Below are positions 42,775-49,816 of a DNA stretch of 64,000 nt, one piece after another. Under the pieces are notes generated by a model. It was not told the DNA's origin and made no database searches. It saw only the letters and a program-made list of their open reading frames with translations. Both the position numbers and the translations under genes were made by a program. The stretch comes from Bacteroidota bacterium (GTDB taxonomy: Bacteria; Bacteroidota; Bacteroidia; Flavobacteriales; Weeksellaceae). The stretch spans positions 1 through 64,000 of the forward strand of contig JAEWOD010000016.1 of NCBI GenBank assembly GCA_023461035.1. Direction: 5' to 3'. The stretch's first letter is position 1. The number at the start of each line of letters is the position of its first letter.

Positions 42775-43590
42775 ATGGTTTATGAAATTTTATCCGAAAC
42801 GCAATTTATGACGTATCCCTTCCCAAAAAATACGCTTTATGTCCCCCTCATCCTTCTCTTTTTGATTTGGCTCACATTTCTGTTTCAGAATTTGGGTTTG
42901 GGGCAATTTAATTGTTATGGGATTGTTCCGCGAAACGGTTTAGGGCTACGCGGCATCATTCTGAGTCCTTTGTTTCATTCGGGATGGAAACACATCATCA
43001 ACAATTCGATTCCGCTGGTGGTTTTGAGTTTTTTTGCAGTATTGTTTTATCAGCGGACGGCTTATTACGTCATCATTCTCGGATGGATTTTTTCGGGACT
43101 TCTGGTTTGGTTGTTTGGAAATTTGTTACCGGGCGACAGCATAGGTTGTCATATAGGCGCAAGCGGACTGGTTTATCTGCTGGCTTCTTATGTTTTTTTT
43201 AGTGGAATTTTTAAGAAATCCCGTAATCTGATTGCGATTTCACTGATTGTGGTTTTCCTCTACGGAAGTATGATTTGGGGGGTTTTTCCGGAAGAGTTTC
43301 TCCCAAAATTTTACAGGGAAGACAGCAATCCTATTTCCTGGGAAGGACATTTGTCAGGTGGAATCGTCGGATTTATTTTTGCCATCATTACCCGAAAGTA
43401 TGGTCCGAAAGCCAAAGTTTATTCTTGGCAAAACCGATCAGAGCCTGATGCCCGTGAAAAATGGCTTTGGGAAAAATACAAAGAATCTCTTTCCGATGAA
43501 GAACGGAATGCCGTGGAAGAAAAATATGGGGAACAGCAAAAGGATGATTCGGATGAAAAAGATTATTGGTTCCGAAATGATACGCGGTAA
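42775..43590 (+). CDS. Rhomboid family intramembrane serine protease
   Basis: 271 aa with six membrane helices in the first 215 residues. Catalytic Ser130 lies in HIGASGLVYLLAS and catalytic His192 in WEGHLSGGIVGF; the HSGWKHIINNS motif (near 68) contributes the conserved His-Asn pair. The C-terminal 55 residues are a charged cytoplasmic tail (SDEERNAVEEKYGEQQKDDSDEKD). It cleaves membrane proteins within the bilayer. It may be cotranscribed with the ATP-grasp gene. It ends just before the terminator of the opposing tRNA gene. Confidence 0.9.
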   Translation: MVYEILSETQFMTYPFPKNTLYVPLILLFLIWLTFLFQNLGLGQFNCYGIVPRNGLGLRGIILSPLFHSGWKHIINNSIPLVVLSFFAVLFYQRTAYYVIILGWIFSGLLVWLFGNLLPGDSIGCHIGASGLVYLLASYVFFSGIFKKSRNLIAISLIVVFLYGSMIWGVFPEEFLPKFYREDSNPISWEGHLSGGIVGFIFAIITRKYGPKAKVYSWQNRSEPDAREKWLWEKYKESLSDEERNAVEEKYGEQQKDDSDEKDYWFRNDTR

Positions 43591-43592
43591 AC

Positions 43593-43621
43593 AAAAAAGC
43601 CCCAACTTTCGTTGAGGCTTT
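43593..43621 (-). terminator. Terminator of the tRNA / GIY-YIG unit
   Basis: On the minus strand AAAGCCTCAAC pairs with GTTGGGGCTTT across GAAA, followed by TTTTTT. One mismatch in 11 bp. It lies directly after the tRNA 3' end. Confidence 0.75.
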
Positions 43622-43624
43622 GTG

Positions 43625-43698
43625 TGGTCCCACTTGGGCTCGAACCAAGGACCACCTGATTATGAGTCAGGTGCTCTAACCAACTGAGCTATAGGACC
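43625..43698 (-). tRNA. tRNA with CAT anticodon (elongator Met or Ile2)
   Basis: 74 nt folding as a full cloverleaf: acceptor GGTCCTA/TGGGACC, D stem GCTC/GAGC, anticodon stem CCTGA/TCAGG with loop CTCATAA, T stem CTTGG/CCAAG with loop TTCGAGC, discriminator A74. CCA is not encoded. Position 1-72 pairing is G-C, so it is not the initiator. Met and lysidine-modified Ile2 cannot be told apart by eye. Its first 48 nt are duplicated exactly at 43958-44035, and its 5' end overlaps the GIY-YIG ORF, whose TAG stop is part of the tRNA (43689-43691). Confidence 0.95.
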
Positions 43699-43937
43699 TT
43701 ATTATATTTTTGTTTTATCCATTGTTTTCCGTAGCCGCTTTTTAAGTATTTCTCTCTATTTCTGGCAATTTCTCTCGTTTCAAATTCTTCAAAAAAAAAT
43801 AATTCCCATGGTCGAAATCCTTTCGTACTTTTAGTTTTACCTTGGTTGTGCTCCTTTAAACGCCTTTCAACATTTTCCGTCATCCCAACATAGAACCTAC
43901 CATCTTTTTGACTACAAATTACATAAATATACATCAT
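43689..43937 (-). CDS. Small GIY-YIG nuclease between tRNA and tRNA fragment
   Basis: 82 aa, a stand-alone GIY-YIG domain: MYIYVICSQKDGRFYVGMT at the start (the two name motifs as IYV and YVG), Arg25-Arg26 and His30 in ERRLKEHN, TKSTKGFRPWEL, and a helix EFETREIARNREKYLKSG carrying the likely metal-binding Glu. GIY-YIG enzymes cut DNA using one metal ion. The ORF ends inside the 5' end of the downstream tRNA (AAG GTC CTA TAG), and begins 20 nt after a truncated copy of the same tRNA. Likely the enzyme that spreads this tRNA-associated unit; a housekeeping role (UvrC-like or YhbQ-like) is the alternative. Confidence 0.85.
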   Translation of the reverse strand: MMYIYVICSQKDGRFYVGMTENVERRLKEHNQGKTKSTKGFRPWELFFFEEFETREIARNREKYLKSGYGKQWIKQKYNKVL

Positions 43938-43957
43938 TGTGAACGACTCTTTTTTAA

Positions 43958-44035
43958 ACCACCTGATTATGAGTCAGGTGCTCCCTGCCTGCCGTTACCG
44001 TCAGGTAGACAGGTAACCAACTGAGCTATAGGACC
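43958..44035 (-). pseudogene. tRNA(CAT) 5' fragment, interrupted by a 30-bp palindrome
   Basis: Bases 44035 down to 43958 equal nt 1-48 of the intact tRNA with no mismatch, once 43984-44013 is removed. The match stops in the variable loop (TGGT), where sequence changes to an A-rich leader of the GIY-YIG gene. It lacks the T arm and 3' acceptor strand, so no tRNA can form. The original tRNA promoter should lie to its right, where 44041-44075 holds near-repeats of TACGAA. Confidence 0.9.
43984..44013. repeat. REP-like 30-bp palindrome in the tRNA fragment
   Basis: On the minus strand it reads CCTGTCTACC, a ten-base loop, then GGCAGGCAGG, pairing with one G-T and one mismatch. It is inserted exactly between the D loop (after tRNA nt 22) and the 3' D-stem strand GAGC. 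High GC with CCTG/CAGG ends marks a short interspersed palindrome. Confidence 0.8.
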
Positions 44036-44119
44036 CTTTGAACTACGAAGTTCGATTTACGAAATACGAAGTCCGCTTTTGGGACTGCAATTTTACAACA
44101 ATCTCCTAAAATCTACAAA

Positions 44120-44521
44120 CTATTTTTGATCGCAACATAATTCTATCAACACGCCATTGGTTGATTTGGGATGCAGGAAAACCACCATTTTATTGTCCGC
44201 TCCGGCTTTTGGCCTTTCGCTGATGAATTGAAAACCCTCATTTTTAAGACGTTGTATTTCTGCTTCCATATCATCAACTGCAAAAGCAATATGATGAATT
44301 CCCTCCCGGTTTTTTTCCAAATATTTTGCGATAGCACTATTTTCATTCATCGCTTCCAGCAATTCGATTTTGCTTTCACCTATTTCAAAAAAAGATGTTT
44401 TTACGGATTCCGATTCTACAGATTCTTCTTTGTATGAAGCCTTCCCTAAAAGTTTTCTGAATAATTCATTGGAAGTTTCTAAATCTTTAACGGCTATTCC
44501 GAGGTGTTCGATTTTTATCAT
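44120..44521 (-). CDS. mce: Methylmalonyl-CoA epimerase
   Basis: 133 aa vicinal-oxygen-chelate protein with two beta-alpha-beta3 units. Family motifs: KIEHLGIAVKDLETSNELF at residues 3-21 (metal His5), GIHHIAFAVDDMEAEIQRL near 75-93 (metal His77), and the terminal Glu in NGVLIELCCDQK. It interconverts (R)- and (S)-methylmalonyl-CoA, linking propionyl-CoA carboxylation to methylmalonyl-CoA mutase. The acyl-CoA carboxylase beta gene at 50826 is a plausible pathway partner. The -7 box is 4 nt before the ATG. Confidence 0.92.
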   Translation of the reverse strand: MIKIEHLGIAVKDLETSNELFRKLLGKASYKEESVESESVKTSFFEIGESKIELLEAMNENSAIAKYLEKNREGIHHIAFAVDDMEAEIQRLKNEGFQFISERPKAGADNKMVVFLHPKSTNGVLIELCCDQK

Positions 44522-44525
44522 TTTC

Positions 44526-44533
44526 CAAAATTA
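44526..44533 (-). promoter_or_regulatory. -7 box TAATTTTG, 4 nt before mce
   Basis: Exact TAnnTTTG match on the minus strand, 4 nt before the ATG at 44521; predicts a leaderless mRNA. Confidence 0.6.
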
Positions 44534-44590
44534 AAGATTTACGCTTAAATTTAATTAAAAAGCTTCAAAACAAATTCCCGGAAAAAGCCG

Positions 44591-44598
44591 TAATTTCG
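44591..44598 (+). promoter_or_regulatory. -7 box TAATTTCG upstream of rbfA
   Basis: One mismatch to TAnnTTTG, 22 nt before the TTG start of rbfA. Confidence 0.4.
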
Positions 44599-44620
44599 CA
44601 GAAACAAATCGGAAAACATT

Positions 44621-44980
44621 TTGGAAACAAACAGACAAAAAAAGGTAGCTACCGTATTTCAGGAAGAATTATCGGAAATTTTCCGCAAAGAAGCCAAAGA
44701 ACTCTTTCCCGGAAAATTATTGACCGTGACTGAAGTATCGGTTTCTCCCGATTTGTCTGTCGCCAAAGTCTATGTCAGTGTATTTCCGACCAACGAAAAG
44801 GAGCAGATCATTAAAATGATCAAAGAAAAAGCACCTTATTATCGGTCTCTATTGGCTCGTTCTGCCGCCAAAACCATGCGGGTCACACCCGAACTTTTGT
44901 TTTATCTGGATTCTTCTTTGGATGAAATCGATAAAATTGACCGGGCGCTCCGCGGTGAAGGCAACAACCCTGTTTTGTAA
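44621..44980 (+). CDS. rbfA: 30S ribosome-binding factor A, TTG start
   Basis: 119 aa, a KH-like fold protein needed for 16S rRNA 5' end maturation. The start is TTG, decoded as the first residue of METNRQKKVATVFQEELSEIF, which is the conserved opening of flavobacterial RbfA; no ATG lies nearby in frame. The central strand pair VTEVSVSPDLSVAKVYVSVFP and the end RVTPELLFYLDSSLDEIDKIDRAL are family hallmarks. The permease gene begins directly after its stop codon. Confidence 0.92.
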   Translation: METNRQKKVATVFQEELSEIFRKEAKELFPGKLLTVTEVSVSPDLSVAKVYVSVFPTNEKEQIIKMIKEKAPYYRSLLARSAAKTMRVTPELLFYLDSSLDEIDKIDRALRGEGNNPVL

Positions 44981-46567
44981 ATGAAGAATGTATCGCTTTT
45001 CATAGCACGTCGGTATAATACCTATACTTTAATGATCAGCATGGCTCTGATCCTGATTGCTTCTATGTTGGTGGGTACATTTATTTATTCGGGCAATCTG
45101 TCTTTAAAAATCATTCGGGATTTAATTTTTCCCAATAAAATTCTCACGGCCAACCAACAGATTTTGGTGATAGGATTGATGTTGGTTTATCTCTTTGTCC
45201 AAACCACAGCTATTTATCTTTTATTCAACAAATTACTGAAATCGATTCCTAAAAATTTGAAATTGGGAATTGCTTTTCTGATTGCTATTGTTTCTCTTGG
45301 TGTCGCCGGATTTTTAATCTTTCAGAAATTAAATCAAACCGTGTGGGTCAATGGTTTAACGTTGATATTGATTTCGACGGGATTGCTTTCCATTCTGTTT
45401 GGATTGCTCCATTTTATTTTTTCAAAACGCAAAATTACGGGTGTCAACATCATTACCTCGATTGCGGTTTTTGCCATTACCATTGCTACTTGCGCATTGT
45501 TTGTCATCCTTTCTGTTTTTTCCGGATTGGAAAAAATGAACATACAGTTTTTCAGCAATGTTAATCCCGATTTAAAAATTTCGCCGGCCAAAGGAAAATT
45601 ATTGGCAAATATCGATCAGATCACTTCCAAATTGGATCAAAATCCTCAAATCATTTCATATTCAAAAGTAATTGAAGAAAAAGTATCGGTAGAATTTGAA
45701 GACAAACAGGATATCGCTTATATCAAAGGAATCGACCAAAATTATAAAAATGTAGTCAAAATAGACACTACCGTGGTGCATGGTTCTTATTTGTCTTTCC
45801 AAAACCCCTATGAAATCATTGCTTCCGACGGCGTCGCCAGACGCTTACAAATGTATATAGATCACCAACGTGCAAGCCGGCTGCGCATGCCCAAACCGGG
45901 CAGCGGACTGATTTCTTCTGAAGAGGAAGCTTTCAATACAGCTGTAGCCAATCCCGTCGGGATTTTCATCATCAATGACCAATATGACAAATTTATATTT
46001 TCTCCCATCAGTCTGACCCATATCCTGCTCCAATTACCGCCTGATTCGGCTTACAGCATCGAAATAAAATTAAACCCGGGTATGAATTTAAATTCTGCCA
46101 AATCAGCTTTGCAGAAAGAACTAGGCGATTCGGTCAATGTTCAGACCCGACAAGATCTGGATGCCACTTTTTTAAAGGTGATGAATGTGGAAAATCTGAT
46201 TATTTATCTGATTTTCACGCTGGTCATCATCATCGCCACCTTTAATCTGGCGGGTGCCATCATCATCATCATACTGGATAAAAAAGTTCAGATTAAAACC
46301 ATGTGGAGTTTTGGGATGCGCTTATCCCAAATCAAACGGATCTTTTTCCAAACAGGTTTATTGATTACGGTATTTTCGATTTTGTTTGGATTGACTCTGG
46401 GAAGTATCCTCGGTTTCTTACAAAACAATTTTCATTTGGTTATGGCCAATTCTTTTGTGCCTTTTCCGTTTGAATTCACTTCACCCAACTATCTGATTGT
46501 GATTTTAACCGTGTTTTGCATCGGCGGATTTGTTTCCTGGATGGTTTCAAGGAAATTACCGATTTAG
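44981..46567 (+). CDS. FtsX/LolC-type ABC permease with an extra four-helix N-terminal insert
   Basis: 528 aa, where family members usually have about 400. The usual N-terminus, FIARRY followed by SKR...NIIT and LSVFSGLE, is split: residues 1-12 give NVSLFIARRY and the motif resumes at about 147 (FSKRKITGVNIITSIAVF). Between them lie about 134 residues with four hydrophobic helices. After it come the periplasmic domain (about 190-400) and the three C-terminal helices with the FTLVIIIATFNLAGAIIIIILDKK motif. LolC/E permeases extract lipoproteins for the outer membrane. No ATPase gene is adjacent. Abuts rbfA with zero spacing, so likely cotranscribed. Confidence 0.82.
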   Translation: MKNVSLFIARRYNTYTLMISMALILIASMLVGTFIYSGNLSLKIIRDLIFPNKILTANQQILVIGLMLVYLFVQTTAIYLLFNKLLKSIPKNLKLGIAFLIAIVSLGVAGFLIFQKLNQTVWVNGLTLILISTGLLSILFGLLHFIFSKRKITGVNIITSIAVFAITIATCALFVILSVFSGLEKMNIQFFSNVNPDLKISPAKGKLLANIDQITSKLDQNPQIISYSKVIEEKVSVEFEDKQDIAYIKGIDQNYKNVVKIDTTVVHGSYLSFQNPYEIIASDGVARRLQMYIDHQRASRLRMPKPGSGLISSEEEAFNTAVANPVGIFIINDQYDKFIFSPISLTHILLQLPPDSAYSIEIKLNPGMNLNSAKSALQKELGDSVNVQTRQDLDATFLKVMNVENLIIYLIFTLVIIIATFNLAGAIIIIILDKKVQIKTMWSFGMRLSQIKRIFFQTGLLITVFSILFGLTLGSILGFLQNNFHLVMANSFVPFPFEFTSPNYLIVILTVFCIGGFVSWMVSRKLPI

Positions 46568-46570
46568 AAT

Positions 46571-47179
46571 TTAATTGAATTTAAGCTTCAACTCTTTTGC
46601 ATAAGGCGTTTTATCGACTATTTCCCAATCATAGGCCTTTGCCAATTGGTACAAATCACCCAAATTTTCTATCAATTGTTTGTGTGCTTCTTCTTCTAAT
46701 TTTTTTCGGTCAATGGTTTTTTCGATGTGTTCAACTGCCCGTTTTTTGATTTCATTCAATTCGTCTTTTTGAAATGTATTGAACCGACTTTGATCCATAT
46801 CATAAATACTCACATCAGGAAAAACTTCCAATTCCAATTCGGGGACTTTCTGGATAAAAATGGTTTTGTTTTCTTCATCTACTTTAATTTCCAGTTTTTT
46901 CAGGTCATAAGTCGCCTGCACTTTGGCATTGACAAGAAACAATACTTTTTTATCAAAACTGAAATAATCCTTCAATCCGGGAACATAGACACTGTTTTTA
47001 TGCGAATAAACATCTGAAAACATTTGTTCGGCTACGATCATTTTGTTCAATTTCTGAATTTCATAGGCGATGACATGCGATTCATTGGTAGAACTTCTTG
47101 TCTGAAATTGCTTCATGATAAAATAAGTAAGCAATGCCCCAAAAAGAATTCCTCCGGCTATGTATAAGAATTTTTTCAA
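46571..47179 (-). CDS. DUF4230 domain protein
   Basis: 202 aa with one N-terminal membrane anchor (about residues 5-22) and a periplasmic or cytoplasmic beta-rich domain: ELQKLNKMIVAEQMFSDVYS-like start, LFLVNAKVQATYDLKKLEIKVDEENKTIFIQKVPELEL near 75-115, and a helical tail. This fits DUF4230, a widespread family of unknown function. Its ATG overlaps the stop of the upstream thioredoxin-like lipoprotein (ATGA), implying coupled translation. Confidence 0.8.
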   Translation of the reverse strand: MKKFLYIAGGILFGALLTYFIMKQFQTRSSTNESHVIAYEIQKLNKMIVAEQMFSDVYSHKNSVYVPGLKDYFSFDKKVLFLVNAKVQATYDLKKLEIKVDEENKTIFIQKVPELELEVFPDVSIYDMDQSRFNTFQKDELNEIKKRAVEHIEKTIDRKKLEEEAHKQLIENLGDLYQLAKAYDWEIVDKTPYAKELKLKFN

Positions 47180-47718
47180 TCTTCCGAATAATTGGGTGTC
47201 AAAGGCGTTTCATTTAGAATCATCATGATATCTTCTTCCAAAGACCCTGAAACAGGCGCTTCGACAATTCGCCCTATTTCTTTACCTCCTCTATAAAAAA
47301 TAAAAGTGGGAACAAAACGGATATCTTTTCCTATTTCCTCGCTGTAAAAGCTCTTTTTACTTTCATTTACTGCATAAGTCAGCAAACGCTGTTCAGGAAA
47401 TTTAGCTTCATCCAATATTTTCATCAGCCGCGGATATTCGCGTTGGGAATCCTCACACCAAGTTCCCATAAAAACCTCAATTCTGTATTTTTTGAGTTTC
47501 CCTTTGAATTCTTTTATCATAACCGGATTGGTCGTATAGGCATCATATTCCTGATTGAACCATACCGAAAACGGCTCTTTTAAAAAAGCTTCCCTGTTTA
47601 CGCCGCCCAATAACATTTTATTTCCATCTTTTAATTTCACAATTCGGTTAAAAATATAAGGACCTTCACAACTTGTCATTAAAAAAACGAGAACCATCAC
47701 ATATAAGGATTTTTTCAT
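47176..47718 (-). CDS. Thioredoxin-fold lipoprotein with a single active-site Cys
   Basis: 180 aa. Lipoprotein signal MKKSLYVMVLVFLMTSC (Cys17). The thioredoxin domain spans about 75-170 with FMGTWCEDSQREYPR: Cys88 is present and the second CXXC position is Ser. The cis-Pro segment RFVPTFIFYRGG is kept. Such CXXS proteins can act as isomerases or bind partner thiols. Cotranscribed with DUF4230. The 128-nt upstream gap to 47847 has no recognised site. Confidence 0.75.
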   Translation of the reverse strand: MKKSLYVMVLVFLMTSCEGPYIFNRIVKLKDGNKMLLGGVNREAFLKEPFSVWFNQEYDAYTTNPVMIKEFKGKLKKYRIEVFMGTWCEDSQREYPRLMKILDEAKFPEQRLLTYAVNESKKSFYSEEIGKDIRFVPTFIFYRGGKEIGRIVEAPVSGSLEEDIMMILNETPLTPNYSED

Positions 47719-47846
47719 CTGTTTAAATTTTATTGTTTTTTATTGGTCAGATGTAATTCGCCATTAAACATTTTGGTTGGTATAACTTCATTGTTGTGGC
47801 TCATTTCATGGGTTTAATTTGAATGGGTAAAGATAAAAAGAATTGA

Positions 47847-49004
47847 TTAGCCGTTGAATTTTCCTTTTTCGAAATGGATATTTCCTACAGAAAAATCTGC
47901 CAATTCACCGATAACGGGATATACAGAAGATTTGCCTACATATACTTTTCCTTTTTTATCCAAATCCAAATGCCCGAAATAGCCCGATAAATCTCCTATT
48001 TCTTCAATTCTCGAACAAAAAATAACTTCCTGTTTCTCCACATCCAACCGCTCCTCAAAATAAATCCCTATATCCAGCAGTGATTCCGCCTCGTTTGAAT
48101 TCACCAAAACATTTCGCAGAATGATATCCAAACATTTCTGATTGTTCCGGGGGATTTTATCATAATCACCCTTATCGGAATTTTCCATCACCGAAATCCT
48201 TTCCAAACCCAATAAAACAGCCAATGCATTGAACTTCCGAACCTGACCGCGCTGATAATCATTCGGAAAGTGACCCGCTTCAAATAATAAACAAGGAAAG
48301 CCTTGTTTCATGAAATTATCGCCGGTAGAAGTCGGATAAAATTCATCGGAAAAACGGGCTATATGCCCCGGAATGATGTTTTCCAGTCCTTTGGTTATAT
48401 AATCAATTACATCCATGGTTTTGATTCTTGCCGGCGTTTCCGAACGCTCGGGATCAGGAGAAGGCGCAAGAAAAGACAGAGTAGCCGGCTTAGAGGTATT
48501 GCCTACGTTAAAAATAGTACGCTGATCATGCAGATTAAATAAGAAATCAGGCTGTAAATGGGATACCAATGCTTTTAAAATCTTTATTTCTGGAGAAGCT
48601 TCCTGAAGAAAATCACGATTCAGGTCAATTCCGGCAGCATTTCGACGTGTATAAAGCGAAGAACCATCGGGATTGAGCATGGGAATAAAATAAAAACTGA
48701 TTTTTTCTAAAACTTTTTTGGACCAATCATCTTCCAACTTCAAAAATTCCAACACATCCAACATCGCTCTTGTCCCTGTGGATTCGTTTCCATGCATCTG
48801 CGACCAAGCCAAAACTTTGATCGTACCGGAACCTATTTTAAGTGCATAAATATCATTTCCCAAAAATGATTTTCCCAACAAAATTTTGTCCGGAAAATAC
48901 TCATCCAAATATTCTTTCAACTTTAAAAACGGTAAGTATTTGGATTCCAATCCATCAACCCAAATCATTTTGTATTTATCCGTAAAAAGTTCTGATAATC
49001 CCAT
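47847..49004 (-). CDS. M14 family zinc carboxypeptidase
   Basis: 385 aa from ATG 49004 (a TTG at 49019 would add five residues but overlaps the -7 box). The catalytic zinc site is HGNE in QMHGNESTGTRAMLDVLEF near residue 71 with the third ligand His in FNLHDQRTIF near 158; NLNRDF-like substrate motif is GIDLNRDFLQ near 128, and catalytic Glu lies in LLFEAGHFPNDYQRG near 240. A C-terminal domain follows. No signal peptide, so cytoplasmic. Likely trims peptides or murein fragments. Single gene. Confidence 0.85.
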   Translation of the reverse strand: MGLSELFTDKYKMIWVDGLESKYLPFLKLKEYLDEYFPDKILLGKSFLGNDIYALKIGSGTIKVLAWSQMHGNESTGTRAMLDVLEFLKLEDDWSKKVLEKISFYFIPMLNPDGSSLYTRRNAAGIDLNRDFLQEASPEIKILKALVSHLQPDFLFNLHDQRTIFNVGNTSKPATLSFLAPSPDPERSETPARIKTMDVIDYITKGLENIIPGHIARFSDEFYPTSTGDNFMKQGFPCLLFEAGHFPNDYQRGQVRKFNALAVLLGLERISVMENSDKGDYDKIPRNNQKCLDIILRNVLVNSNEAESLLDIGIYFEERLDVEKQEVIFCSRIEEIGDLSGYFGHLDLDKKGKVYVGKSSVYPVIGELADFSVGNIHFEKGKFNG

Positions 49005-49008
49005 AAAA

Positions 49009-49016
49009 CGAAGGTA
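49009..49016 (-). promoter_or_regulatory. -7 box TACCTTCG, 4 nt before the M14 gene
   Basis: One mismatch to TAnnTTTG, 4 nt before the ATG at 49004; predicts a leaderless mRNA. Confidence 0.45.
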
Positions 49017-49124
49017 CAATTTTTTGAAAAGCGATTTTTAAGCGATTTAAGCGACTTTCATTTTTTCGATGAATTCTTTATCAAAAAAATAAAAATAATG
49101 TCAGAAACGAAAGTCAAAAACACG

Positions 49125-49153
49125 ATTTACAAATGTAATTTACAAATGTAAAT
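49125..49153. promoter_or_regulatory. Tandem operator-like sites TTTAC-N4-GTAAA
   Basis: Two adjacent copies of ATTTAC-AAAT-GTAA(A/T)T. The right one (49138-49153) is perfect over 6-bp arms; the left one (49125-49140) has one mismatch. They share the arm and spacer layout with the site at 49335-49348. The gap 49020-49348 otherwise holds AT-rich sequence and no gene. Confidence 0.55.
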
Positions 49154-49304
49154 AGATGATACTGAAAATATGTCATAAACGGATTTATATATTGATAAAT
49201 TAATAAAAATCATACTTAATTATTTATTAATCAATTAATAATACAATTTTATTTGATGTATTGATTTGATTTTACTTTAAGTAGATTTGTCCGATTTGGT
49301 TTAA

Positions 49305-49322
49305 AATTCACTATTGTGAATT
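49305..49322. promoter_or_regulatory. Inverted repeat AATTCAC-TATT-GTGAATT
   Basis: Perfect 7-bp arms and 4-nt spacer, the same geometry as the neighbouring TTTAC sites but a different half-site. Lies 13 nt before the promoter-proximal operator. Confidence 0.5.
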
Positions 49323-49334
49323 GTAAATTTTTGA

Positions 49335-49348
49335 TTTACTTTTGTAAA
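49335..49348 (+). promoter_or_regulatory. Operator TTTAC-TTTT-GTAAA overlapping the -7 box of the HTH gene
   Basis: Perfect 5-bp arms ending at the base before the ATG (49349). The -7 box TACTTTTG (49337-49344) lies inside it, so a bound repressor would block the polymerase. The same half-site as 49125-49153. Confidence 0.6.
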
Positions 49349-49780
49349 ATGGAACTAAAAAACAGAATTCTCGAAATCTTAGAAAAATCGGGGCTCACAC
49401 CCTCCGAATTTGCAGACAAAATTGAAGTACAGCGATCGGCGATTTCGCATATCACTTCCGGACGAAATAAACCGAGTTTGGAATTTCTCATCAAAATCAA
49501 ACAAGCTTTTCCGGAAATTAATACTGATTGGTTAATTTTTGGTGTCGAAAATGAGCCCGTTTCGGAAGAAAATTTTACGGAAAATGAAATAACAGAAAAT
49601 AGGGATGACTCCTATCCTACCCTTTTCGAATTATTTGATACCGATGAAAAAATCGAAACAACCGAACCGGAAATCCCCGGACTTCCTATCAGTCCTAGTC
49701 CGGAACAAAAAAAAATAAAACGGGCTTTGCTTTTTTTTGATGACGGAACCTTTGAGGATTTTGTTTTGGGGAACACATGA
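49349..49780 (+). CDS. XRE-family helix-turn-helix regulator
   Basis: 143 aa from ATG 49349; the in-frame extension to 49316 lies upstream of the -7 box. N-terminal HTH_3 domain at residues 3-58 (LKNRILEILEKSGLTPSEFADKIEVQRSAISHITSGRNKPSLEFLIKIKQAFP), then an acidic linker and a C-terminal segment QKKIKRALLFFDDGTFEDFVLG that may mediate dimerisation. The arrangement is a common flavobacterial regulator. Matching inverted repeats at and upstream of its own promoter suggest autorepression. Confidence 0.82.
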   Translation: MELKNRILEILEKSGLTPSEFADKIEVQRSAISHITSGRNKPSLEFLIKIKQAFPEINTDWLIFGVENEPVSEENFTENEITENRDDSYPTLFELFDTDEKIETTEPEIPGLPISPSPEQKKIKRALLFFDDGTFEDFVLGNT

Positions 49781-49816
49781 TTTCATTTCCGAATTTTCAT
49801 TACATTCGTTTCAGAG

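Noticed and set aside
43689..43937. GIY-YIG ORF as a UvrC fragment
   Set aside because: It is a complete stand-alone domain of 82 aa with no UvrC-specific neighbouring domains or remnants.
44041..44075. Regulatory tandem repeat (TACGAA units) before the tRNA fragment
   Set aside because: Near-repeats of TACGAA/TTCG are seen but are short and imperfect; similar AT-rich filler occurs at 23232-23268 and no function is supported.
47717..47733. Third copy of the MITE end (CTGTTTAAATTTTATTG)
   Set aside because: The 17-bp match sits in an AT-rich leader and does not continue into the element; similar strings (AATAAAATTTAA) occur before other genes such as 17877 and 24589.
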